The notes: generated from the sequence alone by a model not told the origin. Shown: positions 26,761-35,944, numbered from the stretch's first letter. The stretch: DNA of 64,000 nucleotides from Salinicola halophilus (GCF_003206155.1 NZ_PZJV01000003.1:42625-106624), one strand, 5' to 3'. Translations and numbers: made by a program.

Positions 26761-28470
26761 ATGAGTCAGAACGTCGCCGAAATTCTCGTCGAGACGCTAT
26801 CCCAGGCCGGCGCCAAGCGCTGCTACGGTGTCGTTGGCGACACCATCAACCACTTCACCGACGCCATTCGCCGCAGCGATCTCGACTGGGTTCACGTGCG
26901 CCACGAAGAGGTCGGCGGCTTCGCCGCCGGCGGCGAGGCGCACATGACCCGCAATCTCACCCTCTGTGCGGGCACCTGCGGACCGGGCACGCTGCACTTC
27001 GTCAACGGCCTCTTCGAGGCGCATCGCAACGGCTCGCCGGTGGTGCTGATCGCCTCTCAGGTAGGCACCGCGGACACCGGCGTCGGCTTCCCGCAGGACG
27101 TCGACCCCAAGCCGATCTACGCCCAGTACAGCGTCTTCTGCGAGTCGATCATCAATCCGGATCAGGCGCGGCGCATGGCGGCCCTCGCCGCGCAGGAAGC
27201 GATCGCCAAGAACGGCGTCGCGGTGCTTATCGTCCACGGCGATCTCTTCACCCAGACGCCGAGCCAGGATCTGCCCTATCGGGCGCACCGCTTCGACCCG
27301 GTGATTCGCCCCAACGCCGAAGAGCTGGTACCGGCGATCAAGGCGCTCAACGCCGGTGGCAAGGTCTCGATCTTCGCCGGTTTCGGCTGCGAGCACGCCC
27401 GCGGCGAGGTGCTGGCGCTGGCCGCCAAGCTCAACGCCCCGGTGGCGTGGACCTCGCGCGCCAAGGACTTCATTGAACCGGACAACCCCTTCGACGTCGG
27501 CATGACCGGCGTCTTCGGCCTGGCCGGCGGCTACCGCGCGGTAGCCGAGTGCGACACGCTGCTGCTGCTCGGCTGCAGCTTCGCCTGGACCCAGTTCTAC
27601 CCCGAAAAGGCGACGATCATTCAGGTCGACATCGACCCGGGCCAGATCGGTCGACGTCATCCGGTGGACGTCGGCCTCGTTGGCAGCGTGCGCGACACCT
27701 GCGCCGCGCTCGCCCAGCTCGTCGACGAGCAGACGGACACCAAGTGGCTCGACAGCTGCCGCGAGACCTACGCCAAGGCACTCGAGCACGATGCCCACCA
27801 GTCCGACGATGACGACCTGATCCATCCTCAGGAGTTGACGCTGGCGCTCAACGCGGCGGCCCACGACGACGCCATCTTCACCGCCGACGCCGGCAGCCCG
27901 ATGGTCTGGATGCTGCGTCACATCCGCACCAACGGCCAGCGCCGCACGCTGTCGAGTCTGGTTCACGGCACCATGGCCAACGCCTATCCGCAGGGCATCG
28001 GCATCCAGAAGGCCTTCCCCCAGCGCCAGGTGATCGCCATGTGCGGTGACGGCGGCATGACCATGCTGATGGGCGATCTGCTCACCCTCAAGCAGGAGAA
28101 GATTCCGCTCAAGATCGTGGTCTTCAACAATAGCTCGCTGGGTTTCGTCGAGATCGAGCAGAAGGTCGACGGCCTGCTCGACAGCTACACCGACCTCGAG
28201 AATCCCGACTTCGGCAAGCTCGCCCAGGCGATGGGGCTATGGGGCCGCAAGGTGGAGCAGAAGCACGAGCTCGATCACGCCATCGCCGAGTGGCTGGCGC
28301 ATCCGGGACCGGGGATTCTCGACGTCACGGTCAACCGCATGGAGCTGGTCATGCCGCCGAAGGTCGAGCCGGGCCAGGTCACCTCGACCGCGCTCTACTC
28401 CGGCAAGGCGGTACTCAACGGCCGCATGAGCGAGGTCGTCGACCTGGTGAAGAGCAACTTCTGGAAGTGA
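26761..28470 (+). CDS. poxB: Pyruvate dehydrogenase (quinone), PoxB-type
   Basis: A 569-residue thiamine-diphosphate enzyme close in length and layout to E. coli PoxB (572). It oxidises pyruvate to acetate and CO2 with electrons to ubiquinone at the membrane. The TPP-activating Glu is in VRHEEVGGFAAGGEA (near residue 50), and CAGTCGPGTLHFVNGLFEAH follows. The metal-TPP motif GDGGMTMLMGDLLTLKQ ends in VVFNN near residue 460. RBS AAGGAG lies 8 bp before the ATG, and a terminator follows. A pyruvate oxidase of different electron acceptor is the main alternative. Confidence 0.85.
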   Translation: MSQNVAEILVETLSQAGAKRCYGVVGDTINHFTDAIRRSDLDWVHVRHEEVGGFAAGGEAHMTRNLTLCAGTCGPGTLHFVNGLFEAHRNGSPVVLIASQVGTADTGVGFPQDVDPKPIYAQYSVFCESIINPDQARRMAALAAQEAIAKNGVAVLIVHGDLFTQTPSQDLPYRAHRFDPVIRPNAEELVPAIKALNAGGKVSIFAGFGCEHARGEVLALAAKLNAPVAWTSRAKDFIEPDNPFDVGMTGVFGLAGGYRAVAECDTLLLLGCSFAWTQFYPEKATIIQVDIDPGQIGRRHPVDVGLVGSVRDTCAALAQLVDEQTDTKWLDSCRETYAKALEHDAHQSDDDDLIHPQELTLALNAAAHDDAIFTADAGSPMVWMLRHIRTNGQRRTLSSLVHGTMANAYPQGIGIQKAFPQRQVIAMCGDGGMTMLMGDLLTLKQEKIPLKIVVFNNSSLGFVEIEQKVDGLLDSYTDLENPDFGKLAQAMGLWGRKVEQKHELDHAIAEWLAHPGPGILDVTVNRMELVMPPKVEPGQVTSTALYSGKAVLNGRMSEVVDLVKSNFWK

Positions 28471-28481
28471 AGTCCGTCGAG

Positions 28482-28511
28482 CGCCGCCGTCGAGTCGACC
28501 TCACGGCGGCG
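28482..28511 (+). terminator. Terminator after poxB
   Basis: A 9-bp perfect stem (CGCCGCCGT / ACGGCGGCG) with a 12-base loop is followed by TCTTCGTTT. It begins 12 bp past the poxB stop. Confidence 0.65.
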
Positions 28512-28561
28512 TCTTCGTTTCCATTCGCTCATTCTGCTAGCCACCCGACCGGGAGAGTGTC

Positions 28562-29557
28562 ATGTCCGTGAAGACCACCGTTCGCCCCACGCTCAGAGAG
28601 ATGCGCCCGCTGATCGCGCCGCGGCCGACGGCGGCGGGGCCGCGAGATCCCACGCTATCGGCGCGCGCCGGCGCTCTCGCCGGCCGCGAAGGCGCGCTAG
28701 CAGACCGCGAAGGCTCTCTAGCCAATCGCGGAAGCTCTCTGTCAGACCGCGAAGGCTATGCCACCGACTTCCTCGAAGGCTTCGACGTGCCGCTGCCGAC
28801 CCCGGTGGGCGAGCGCATCGATGAGGTCACCCCAATACCCGGTCGCGACGACGGCCGTCTCGACTACACCCACTTCTCGATCGTGATGTCGCGCCCGCGG
28901 CGGCTGGCGATCTTCACCGCGCTCAACCTCGACGGCCGCTCGCTGGTCAGCGTGCCGCGCAGCGACAACTGGCGGCTCGACCCCAGGCTCGATGCCTCGC
29001 TGCAGGCGGGGCCGGACGTCTACTCGCGCAATCCGCTGGATCGCGGCCATCTGGTGCGGCGTACCTCGGCGAACTGGGGCGAGGACGCCGAGCGCGCCGA
29101 GGCCGATACCTTCCACTTTACCAACTGCGCCCCGCAGATGGCGGCGTTCAACCAGCAGACCTGGCTGGGGCTGGAGGACTATCTGCTCGAGCACGCCCGC
29201 GCCGATCGCCAGCGCCTGTGCATCTTCACCGGGCCGGTGTTTCGCGAGTCCGACCGGACCTATCGCGGCATTCGCATCCCCGAAGCGTACTGGAAGGTGG
29301 TCGCTTTCACCGGGGAGGACGGCCGCCCCTCGGCGACGGCGTACATGATCGAGCAGGCCGATGAGCTCGAGGATCTCGGCCCGGGCTTTTTGTTCGGCCA
29401 GTACAAGACCTATCAGAAAAGCGTGGCGCGTATCGAACAGCTCGCCCAGCTCGACTTCGGCGAGCTCTCGCGCTTCGACGGTTTTTCCAACGAGGAGCGC
29501 GATACCGGCACCCGCATCCAGGCGGAGATTCGCGGCCCGGAAGACATTCGCGTCTGA
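28562..29557 (+). CDS. DNA/RNA non-specific endonuclease (NUC/beta-beta-alpha-metal)
   Basis: A 331-residue nuclease of the Serratia-nuclease/EndoG type. The catalytic motif is DRGHL (His163) and the Mg-binding Asn is in FNQQTW (Asn197). No signal peptide is visible. Instead the first about 67 residues are low-complexity and include four imperfect heptapeptides (A/S-x-R-E-G-x-L, residues 40-67). The catalytic domain follows from YATDFLEGFDVPLPTP. Without a leader it may act inside the cell or be exported by another route. Neighbours give no functional clue. Confidence 0.88.
   Translation: MSVKTTVRPTLREMRPLIAPRPTAAGPRDPTLSARAGALAGREGALADREGSLANRGSSLSDREGYATDFLEGFDVPLPTPVGERIDEVTPIPGRDDGRLDYTHFSIVMSRPRRLAIFTALNLDGRSLVSVPRSDNWRLDPRLDASLQAGPDVYSRNPLDRGHLVRRTSANWGEDAERAEADTFHFTNCAPQMAAFNQQTWLGLEDYLLEHARADRQRLCIFTGPVFRESDRTYRGIRIPEAYWKVVAFTGEDGRPSATAYMIEQADELEDLGPGFLFGQYKTYQKSVARIEQLAQLDFGELSRFDGFSNEERDTGTRIQAEIRGPEDIRV
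28679..28762 (+). repeat. In-frame 21-bp tandem repeat, four units
   Basis: Units at 28679, 28700, 28721 and 28742 encode heptapeptides AGREGAL, ADREGSL, ANRGSSL and SDREGYA in the nuclease N-terminal region. The period is a multiple of three, so unit gain or loss keeps the frame. Confidence 0.88.
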
Positions 29558-29631
29558 CCGCAGGCGGGCGGCGCTGGGATTGTCGCCCGGCGTCGCCCTA
29601 GAATGGGGGCTCATTCACACCGGAACCGATC

Positions 29632-30390
29632 ATGGTCGCCCCCGAGTCTCGCCGCCCCGTGCTGCTCTTCGATGTCTTCAAGACGCTCTTCGTCTTCGAC
29701 GGCGACCACGTCGACGACGAGACGTTCGTCTTTCTCGCCGACTGGCTGCGCTACCGAGGGGTCGCCCTCGAGCCCGAGCACCTCGCCGCACGCTTCGCGG
29801 CGCTGACGCAGGTGCAGCTCGCTGAGGCTGGCGGCGATTCGCCGGACGTCGACGTCATCGCGGTATGGGACGCGCTGCTTGCCGAGCAGGACGCGACCGC
29901 TGCCCGGCGGGCGGTACTGACGCCGGAGCTTGCGCTGACCTATCGTCAGATCACTACCCGCGAGATCGCGCTCTGGCCCGGCACGCGAGCGATGCTCGAC
30001 GCCTGTCAGGGGGATTTTCGCCTCGCGATCGCCTCCAATACCCAGCGCGCCTACACCGAGGCGGAGCTTCGCATGCTGGGGATCTGGGACGACTTCGAGA
30101 TCGTGCGCTTCAGCTCCGACGTCCGCGCCTGCAAGCCGGATCCGAAGCTCTTTCGCGCCGCGCTCGACGCCCTCGACTGCACGCCGGAGGAGGTGATCTA
30201 CGTCGGCGACAACCCGTATGACGACGTGCTCGGCGCCGATGCCCTCGGCATCCCGACGATCCTGCTCGACCGCGGTACGCAGGCCCCGTCCGGGGTCGAG
30301 TTGCCGACGCCGCTGGCCACGGTGGCCGACGGCGACCCTGCGGCCGTGGCGCGCATCGCCCGCCGTCACTTCGGGTTGGAGAGGTGCTAG
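29632..30390 (+). CDS. HAD-superfamily hydrolase (haloacid dehalogenase type)
   Basis: A 252-residue HAD hydrolase. Motif I is FDVFKTLF (Asp nucleophile but Phe, not Asp, two residues later). Motif II Ser/Thr is in AIASNTQRAY, the Lys in RACKPDPKLF, and motif IV in VGDNPYDDVLGA. The missing second Asp of DxD resembles haloacid dehalogenases, which form an aspartyl ester without a phosphatase general acid. Dehalogenase activity is possible but unproven. No operon partner is seen. Confidence 0.78.
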   Translation: MVAPESRRPVLLFDVFKTLFVFDGDHVDDETFVFLADWLRYRGVALEPEHLAARFAALTQVQLAEAGGDSPDVDVIAVWDALLAEQDATAARRAVLTPELALTYRQITTREIALWPGTRAMLDACQGDFRLAIASNTQRAYTEAELRMLGIWDDFEIVRFSSDVRACKPDPKLFRAALDALDCTPEEVIYVGDNPYDDVLGADALGIPTILLDRGTQAPSGVELPTPLATVADGDPAAVARIARRHFGLERC

Positions 30391-30457
30391 AGCGCGTCCC
30401 TTGAGGCGCAAGGCACCGATGTGGCAGCGGTTACCCTACATTCGATGGCCCACTAGC

Positions 30458-30491
30458 GACGATGCCGGGACTCGCAAGCCCCGGCATCGTC
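30458..30491. terminator. Hairpin between convergent HAD and hypothetical genes
   Basis: A 12-bp stem (GACGATGCCGGG / CCCGGCATCGTC) with a 10-base loop lies between the ends of two convergent genes. The flanking T-content is low, so it is probably a bidirectional terminator of modest strength. Confidence 0.6.
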
Positions 30492-30514
30492 GTCATTCGA
30501 ATCGCCGACTGCCG

Positions 30515-30856
30515 TCAGTCCAATGCGTCGACTTTCGCATCGAACTTGTCGAACATCGCATACATGTCATCGCAGAGCGCCTGGGACGGCTCTTCGTCCG
30601 GATCGGACGTCACCGCCTTGAGTTCGTCGGCATGCGCTTCGAAGGTTCGATTGACGCCGGCTTCGGACATCGCCTGCATCATCTTGCGCTCGGCGGCATC
30701 GGAATCGTTCTCGTGCGCCTGGCCGTAAGAGACGATTTGTGACTGGAAGCGTTGAGTCGCTTGGACGAGGGCATCAGTTGTGCATTCGTTCGCTTGCGCG
30801 CTCGTCACGGAGAGACCGCTCAGCAGAACGAGGCTCAGCGCCAGTTTCGTTTTCAT
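30515..30856 (-). CDS. Small secreted hypothetical protein
   Basis: A 113-residue protein with a clear Sec signal (KTKLALSLVLLSGLSVTSAQA, cleavage after about residue 22). The mature part of about 90 residues is acidic and helix-rich, with two Cys (ECTTD and ALCDD) able to form one disulfide. AAGGA lies 6 bp before the ATG. I do not recognise a family. Location is inferred as periplasmic. A terminator hairpin follows its 3' end. Confidence 0.7.
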   Translation of the reverse strand: MKTKLALSLVLLSGLSVTSAQANECTTDALVQATQRFQSQIVSYGQAHENDSDAAERKMMQAMSEAGVNRTFEAHADELKAVTSDPDEEPSQALCDDMYAMFDKFDAKVDALD

Positions 30857-31166
30857 GAATGTTCCTTGAGATGATCAGTTCAGGCCGGGGAGGATCGATC
30901 GTCGGCGAATCCGGCCACCGGGCGACGCGCATCGTCTCGAGATCGCCAAGGTGCCGCGCTCCCCGCCATAGTCTAACGCGATCGGTTTCGCCGCGCCGGA
31001 ACACCGCAGAAGCGCGATCGCTTACACTACGGATCCGCTTCGTTTTGCCTCCAGGGGTCGCTTTCGTCATGACGCTTTCGCTTCGCGCCGTTCAACGCTG
31101 GGCTCTCCCCGACACGCACGCCAGACCCTCTGGACCGAACTCGCGGGTTGTCGAGGGGCACGTGCC
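30857..31166. other. Divergent intergenic region without a gene
   Basis: This 310-bp gap separates the secreted hypothetical protein from the pentapeptide-repeat gene. It must hold both promoters. I see no convincing reading frame, strong hairpin or repeat. Confidence 0.5.
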
Positions 31167-32213
31167 ATGACGACGCTGAGCGCCGTCGAGGTGGCCGAGC
31201 GTATCGCCGCACGGCCCGACGGCTGGGTCGATCTGCGCGGCGTCGAGATCGAAGACGTCGATTTCGGCCACGCCCACAGCGCCACCCGGCTCGAGCGCTT
31301 CGATTTTCGCGGCGCGACGCTGACACGCTGCACGTTCACCAACGCCTCGCTGCGCGACGTGAAGTTCCAGGAAGCGCGGCTGATCGACTGCGATCTGCGC
31401 TACACCGAATTCGAGCGCACCTCGTTCAAGCGGGCGTCGCTCACCGGCTGCGATCTCTACCGGTCGCGCCTGGGTGCCAACACCATCTTCGAGTCATCCG
31501 ACATCAGCGCCTGCTCGCTGCATCTGGCGGTCTTCGACGGCGTGGCACTGCCGCGAAGCGCGGTGGAAGAGGGGCAGCGGCGCGGGCTGCTGCAGGAGCG
31601 TGAGGACGACTTCGCCGCCTTTCACGCCGATCTGATCGCCCGTGGTCGGGGCGATGACCCGACGCGTACGCGGCTGCATCTCTCCCGTCGCCACCGCGAG
31701 GCCGCGGACATCTATCGCGCGCTCTCGGCACACTGGGCGTCCAACGGCAGCACCCGCGACGCCGGCTGGGCCTACTATCACGCCCGCCGTCTGGAGACGC
31801 TCGCGGTGCGTCCGGATCACCTGTGGCGCCGCCGGCGCATCGAGCGCGATCAGAGCGCGCTGACTCGACCGGGGCTGGCGCTGGGGAGCTGGCGCTGGCT
31901 GCTCGGCACGAGCGCGGGCCTGATCGCGGGCTTCGGGGAGAGCCCCATGCGGGTGATTCTCACCACGCTCGCGGTGATGCTCGCCTTCGCCGGTCTGTTC
32001 GCGCTCACCGACGTGGCGGGCCAGGCTGCCGATCCGGCCTGGCTGAAGCTCACCGACGCCGTGCTGTTCAGCGCCCAGGCGATGACCGCCTCGCTCGATG
32101 CCAACCTTCACCGGCGCTGGGTGATGTGGGCCGCAACCCTCGAGACCACGCTCGGTATCACGCTGCTGGGCCTGCTGGGTTTCTGTCTCGGCAACCGTCT
32201 GCGCAGCGCTTGA
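31167..32213 (+). CDS. Pentapeptide-repeat protein with C-terminal two-TM channel-like domain
   Basis: A 348-residue protein. Residues about 40-125 form a right-handed pentapeptide-repeat helix (units such as FDFRG, CTFTN, VKFQE, CDLRY, CDLYR). A charged linker (140-235) follows. The end has two hydrophobic helices (about 262-281 and 325-343) flanking a pore-helix-like segment TDAVLFSAQAMTASLD. That is the 2TM-P layout of ion-channel domains, but without a TVGYG filter. The start ATG has no strong ribosome site. Role unknown; channel activity is inferred from topology only. Confidence 0.72.
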   Translation: MTTLSAVEVAERIAARPDGWVDLRGVEIEDVDFGHAHSATRLERFDFRGATLTRCTFTNASLRDVKFQEARLIDCDLRYTEFERTSFKRASLTGCDLYRSRLGANTIFESSDISACSLHLAVFDGVALPRSAVEEGQRRGLLQEREDDFAAFHADLIARGRGDDPTRTRLHLSRRHREAADIYRALSAHWASNGSTRDAGWAYYHARRLETLAVRPDHLWRRRRIERDQSALTRPGLALGSWRWLLGTSAGLIAGFGESPMRVILTTLAVMLAFAGLFALTDVAGQAADPAWLKLTDAVLFSAQAMTASLDANLHRRWVMWAATLETTLGITLLGLLGFCLGNRLRSA

Positions 32214-32292
32214 GCGACGCTCGTCTCGATGTCGGTCGCGCGCCGTCTCGTCACACGATATTGACGGCGAGGGCGGCTAGCATTCCGGTCGT

Positions 32293-33201
32293 CTATTCGC
32301 TCTCCAGCGTCTCGCGAAGCCAGCCGAGCAGAGCGCGACTGGCGTAGCGATCGAACGCATTCGGCGGGGTATAGATCTCGAGGGCCTCGGGCTGATCGAG
32401 ACGCTCCGCCACCGGACGCACCAGCGAGCCGGATGCGATGAGGCGCTCGGTCGACCGTCGCCAGCCGAGGGCGATGCCGTGACCCGCTACCGCTGCCTGG
32501 ATGAGCAGGGGATAGCTATCGAAGTGGCGGCCGAGCCGGGGAGCGACGTCGGGCGCGCCCACGGCCTGCAGCCACTGCGGCCACTCGATCCAGTCCGGCG
32601 ACGCCGGCCGGTAGTGGAGAAGATCGTGCTCGACGAGCCGTTTGAGCGGTATCGGTGTGGCGCTCGCGGCAGGATGGTTCGGGCTGCACACCGGAAAGAT
32701 GCTGTCACTGCCCGTGAACGCCAGTCGGTGACTGCCACAGGGGCGTCCCTGTGTCTGCAGGGCGACATCGAACGGCTCGTGCTGCTCGGTGAGGGGGCGA
32801 GTCGACGTGGTCAGCTTGAGGTCGATATCGGGGTGTCGACGGTGAAAGTCCGCCAGGCGTGGCATCAGCCAGTAGAACGCCTCGCAGAGCTGACAGAACA
32901 GCGTGACGCGCAGAGGATTGTTGCTGCCGCGCAGAGCGCATGCGTGCTCGGCGATCTTCCCCAGCCCACTGGCGATGGTGTCGGCCAGTTCGCGCCCCGC
33001 CGGCGTGAGATGAACGGCTCGATTGCGCCGTTCGAACAGGGCGACGCCGAGATCGGTCTCCAGCGCTCGAACCTGGCGGCTGATGGCCGCTTGCGTGAGG
33101 TTCAGCTCTTGTGCGGCCCGGGTGAAACTCTCCCAACGGGCGGCGGATTCGAACGGTAGCAGCGTGGCGAGCGGGGGAAGGGCGCGGTTTGATGAATGCA
33201 T
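32293..33201 (-). CDS. LysR-family transcriptional regulator
   Basis: A 302-residue LysR regulator of the GcvA-like group. The N-terminal helix-turn-helix (LPFESAARWESFTRAAQELN, then LTQAAISRQVRALETDLGV) is followed by a substrate-binding domain starting near PLRVTLFCQLCEAF. It is divergent from the EamA transporter with a 90-bp shared promoter region, so it probably controls that exporter and itself. Effector unknown. Confidence 0.85.
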   Translation of the reverse strand: MHSSNRALPPLATLLPFESAARWESFTRAAQELNLTQAAISRQVRALETDLGVALFERRNRAVHLTPAGRELADTIASGLGKIAEHACALRGSNNPLRVTLFCQLCEAFYWLMPRLADFHRRHPDIDLKLTTSTRPLTEQHEPFDVALQTQGRPCGSHRLAFTGSDSIFPVCSPNHPAASATPIPLKRLVEHDLLHYRPASPDWIEWPQWLQAVGAPDVAPRLGRHFDSYPLLIQAAVAGHGIALGWRRSTERLIASGSLVRPVAERLDQPEALEIYTPPNAFDRYASRALLGWLRETLESE

Positions 33202-33291
33202 GACTCAGACTCATGGATGGCGACGTCGACATCGCTTTCGAAATGCCGCGCTGGAGAACAGGCTACACCTTTCGTTCGCCAAGGTGTCGTG

Positions 33292-34194
33292 ATGGCCATG
33301 TTCTCCCCCTCGCAGGATAACCCGCGCCGCGGTGCGCTACTGATCGTCGTCGCCGTATCGCTGCAGGCACTGGCGGATGCACTGGTCAAGTCGTTCAGCG
33401 AGGGGCTGTCGCTCTGGCAGCTGCTGACGTTGGCGCCGGTATTGTCGCTCGTCACGCTGGTGGCCTTGTTGAGGCATCGGGGTATTGATCGTCCTGCCCC
33501 GCAGACACTTGGCTGGATTGGCCTGCGGAGTCTTTTGCTGCTGACGATGTGGATCGCGTTCTACGCGGCATTGCCGTGGATCACGCTGGGCGTCGCTGCC
33601 GCCGGTATCTACACGACGCCGCTGTTCATCGTGATACTGGCGATGGGTCTCGGCGAGCGTCTTCATGCCCGACGCGTAGTCGGGCTCATGGCGGGATTCG
33701 TGGGTATTCTGGTGGTATTACGGCCGGGAAGTGCCGCTTTCGACGTCATCATGGCGCTGCCGGTCGCCGCGGCGCTCTGCTACGCGGCGGCGATGGTGCT
33801 GACTCGACGGCGCTTGCGGGATGTCTCGCCATTGATCCTGGCGATGGGGCTCAACGTCGCCTTTCTGCTTGCCGGCCTCGTGGGCAGTCTGACTGTCGTG
33901 CTGGTCGAGCCGACCCGTACCGGCGCCGACTTTCTGCTGAGCGGCTGGCAAAGACTCGACGCGACGGAGCTTTCTCTGATGGCGCTGTACGCGGCGCTGA
34001 TGCTGGTGGTCAACGTCGCCGTCGCCGAAGCCTATCAGCTCGCGCCGTCATCCCTCGTCGCCGCGCTGGACTATCTCTATCTCGTCTTCGCGCTGGGCTG
34101 GGGGTGGCTGTTTTTCGGTGAAGTGCCGGATGTCTGGGCCATACTGGGCATGGTCGTCATCGTATTCTCGGGCTGGCTGACGCTCACGCGCTGA
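33292..34194 (+). CDS. EamA-family (DMT) transporter
   Basis: A 300-residue inner-membrane protein with about ten hydrophobic segments in two EamA halves, the drug/metabolite transporter layout. AAGGTG lies 5 bp before the ATG at 33292; a longer in-frame ATG at 33196 overlaps the divergent LysR start and is unlikely. Members export amino acids, nucleosides or other metabolites; nothing here fixes the substrate. Confidence 0.83.
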   Translation: MAMFSPSQDNPRRGALLIVVAVSLQALADALVKSFSEGLSLWQLLTLAPVLSLVTLVALLRHRGIDRPAPQTLGWIGLRSLLLLTMWIAFYAALPWITLGVAAAGIYTTPLFIVILAMGLGERLHARRVVGLMAGFVGILVVLRPGSAAFDVIMALPVAAALCYAAAMVLTRRRLRDVSPLILAMGLNVAFLLAGLVGSLTVVLVEPTRTGADFLLSGWQRLDATELSLMALYAALMLVVNVAVAEAYQLAPSSLVAALDYLYLVFALGWGWLFFGEVPDVWAILGMVVIVFSGWLTLTR

Positions 34195-34295
34195 GATGAG
34201 CCGTCAGGGGCCGACATCGGCAAAACCCGCGCCTGCGGCTTTCGAGGGTCATTCGACGACTGGAGGCATCGAGGTTTCTGCAACAGGAGGTCGAC

Positions 34296-35108
34296 ATGCA
34301 GCATCCTGGCTTTATCTGTGCCACCTGTGGCGTGCAGTATCCTGAAAGCGCCGAGCCGCCCGCGCACTGCGGCATCTGCGAGGACGAGCGCCAGTACGTG
34401 CCCATCGAGGGTCAGCGCTGGACCACCGCGAGCGAGCTCGCCGCGGCGCACACCAACACGTTCCGCCACATGGCGCCGGGGCTGCTGGCGCTGGCCAGCG
34501 TCCCGAAGATCGCCATCGGGCAGCGTGCCTTTCTGCTGCGCACGCCGGCGGGCAATCTGCTGTGGGACTGTCTCAGCCTGCTCGACGAGGCGACGTTCGA
34601 ACTGATCCAGGGGCTCGGGGGCATCGACGCCATCGCGATCTCGCACCCGCACTACTTCTCGACCATGGCCGCCTGGGGCGAGGCGTTCGACTGTCCCGTG
34701 CATGTCCACGCCGCCGACCGCGACTGGGTAACCATCCCCGATCGGCGCCTGCAGTTCTGGGAGGGCGATACGCTGAAACCGCTGCCGGGGCTGACCCTCC
34801 ACCGGCTGGACGGTCACTTCCCCGGCGCCTGCGTACTCCACTGGGCCGAGCGCAGGACCCTACTCACCGGCGACACGCTGTTGGTGACACCGGATCGCAT
34901 GGCGTCGTTCATGTGGTCCTACCCCAACAACATCCCGCTGCCCGCCTCGACGGTCGCGCACATCGGCGAGCGCCTCGCGCCGCTGGCGATCGAGAGCGCC
35001 TACTCCGCCTTCTGGGGCCAGGAGATCCTGCTCGACGCCGGCCGCGTGATCGAGGAGTCGGTCCAGCGCCACTGCCGTGCCGTGCAGGGCGAGGTGCCGC
35101 CGGCGTGA
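34296..35108 (+). CDS. MBL-fold metallo-hydrolase with N-terminal Cys4 knuckle
   Basis: A 270-residue protein. Two CxxC pairs at Cys8/Cys11 and Cys25/Cys28 suggest a small zinc or rubredoxin-like knuckle. The metallo-beta-lactamase fold follows, with SHPHYFSTM in place of the usual HxHxDH, then HVHAADRD, LDGHFPGA and LLTGDT as later metal-site segments. The incomplete first motif leaves metal binding and activity uncertain. AGGAGG precedes the ATG. Its TGA overlaps the GTG start of the AraC regulator, so the pair is coupled. Confidence 0.75.
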   Translation: MQHPGFICATCGVQYPESAEPPAHCGICEDERQYVPIEGQRWTTASELAAAHTNTFRHMAPGLLALASVPKIAIGQRAFLLRTPAGNLLWDCLSLLDEATFELIQGLGGIDAIAISHPHYFSTMAAWGEAFDCPVHVHAADRDWVTIPDRRLQFWEGDTLKPLPGLTLHRLDGHFPGACVLHWAERRTLLTGDTLLVTPDRMASFMWSYPNNIPLPASTVAHIGERLAPLAIESAYSAFWGQEILLDAGRVIEESVQRHCRAVQGEVPPA

Positions 35109-35944
35109 GTCGACGTGTGGCACCGTCCGGGGCGATGCGCTTCTGGCGTCGCGATGCGCTGCCGTTTCTGGAGCTGCGCGAGAGCCGGGCCGGGGAGGGC
35201 ATCGGCTACGCCCGGCACAGCCATGACAGCTTCTCCATCGGTGCCGTCACCGGTGGGCGGAGTCTCTACGAATACCAGGTGCCCGGTGACTCGCTGCAAG
35301 CGGTGCCGGTCACCCGGGGCGCGGTGGTCATCATGAACCCGCGGGAGATCCACGCCTGCAACCCGACGGATGGCGCGCCCTGGTCGTATTACATGCTCCA
35401 CGTCGATCCGGTGTGGCTTTCGCCGCTGCAGGGGGCGGGCAGCGCGCGCGAGTTTCGCCCGCTGGCACTGCATGCGACGCGAGACGTGACGCTTTACGCG
35501 GCGCTGATTCGGCTGTGTCAGCGGCTGCTCGACGACCACGCCACGGCGGCCGAGAAGACGCTCGTCTGTCGGGATTTCTTCCGGGGGCTGTTCGCCCACT
35601 CGCGCACCCGCCAGCACCAGTGCCACCGGGAAGGCGCCCGGCTTGCACGCACGGCGGAACTGATTCGTCTGCGCTGTGCCGAACCGCTCACGCTTGCCTG
35701 GCTCGCGGAGCGCTCGGCGATGACGCCGAGCCATCTGGTGCGGGTCTTCAAACGGGAGTACGGCATCACCCCTCATGCCTTCCTGCTCGACTGTCGGATT
35801 CGCCGAGCGCGAGAGGCGCTGAGCGCCGGCCGGCCGATCGCCGAGGTCGCCCACGACTGGCACTTCGCCGATCAGGCGCATTTCCAGCGCATCTTCAAAC
35901 GGTTCACGGCGACGACGCCGAACCGTTTTCGCCGCGCTAGTTGA
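35105..35944 (+). CDS. AraC-family regulator
   Basis: A 279-residue regulator with an N-terminal cupin-like sensing domain (RHSHDSFSIGAVTGG near residue 37; NPREIHACNP near 79) and a C-terminal double helix-turn-helix (LTLAWLAERSAMTPSHLVR, then PIAEVAHDWHFADQAHFQRI). I chose the GTG at 35105, whose GTGA overlap with the MBL gene suggests coupling; ATG at 35135 is the alternative. Its 3' end overlaps the convergent lysE-type gene by 8 bp. It resembles LysE-linked AraC regulators of amino-acid export. Confidence 0.82.
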   Translation: MSRRVAPSGAMRFWRRDALPFLELRESRAGEGIGYARHSHDSFSIGAVTGGRSLYEYQVPGDSLQAVPVTRGAVVIMNPREIHACNPTDGAPWSYYMLHVDPVWLSPLQGAGSAREFRPLALHATRDVTLYAALIRLCQRLLDDHATAAEKTLVCRDFFRGLFAHSRTRQHQCHREGARLARTAELIRLRCAEPLTLAWLAERSAMTPSHLVRVFKREYGITPHAFLLDCRIRRAREALSAGRPIAEVAHDWHFADQAHFQRIFKRFTATTPNRFRRAS

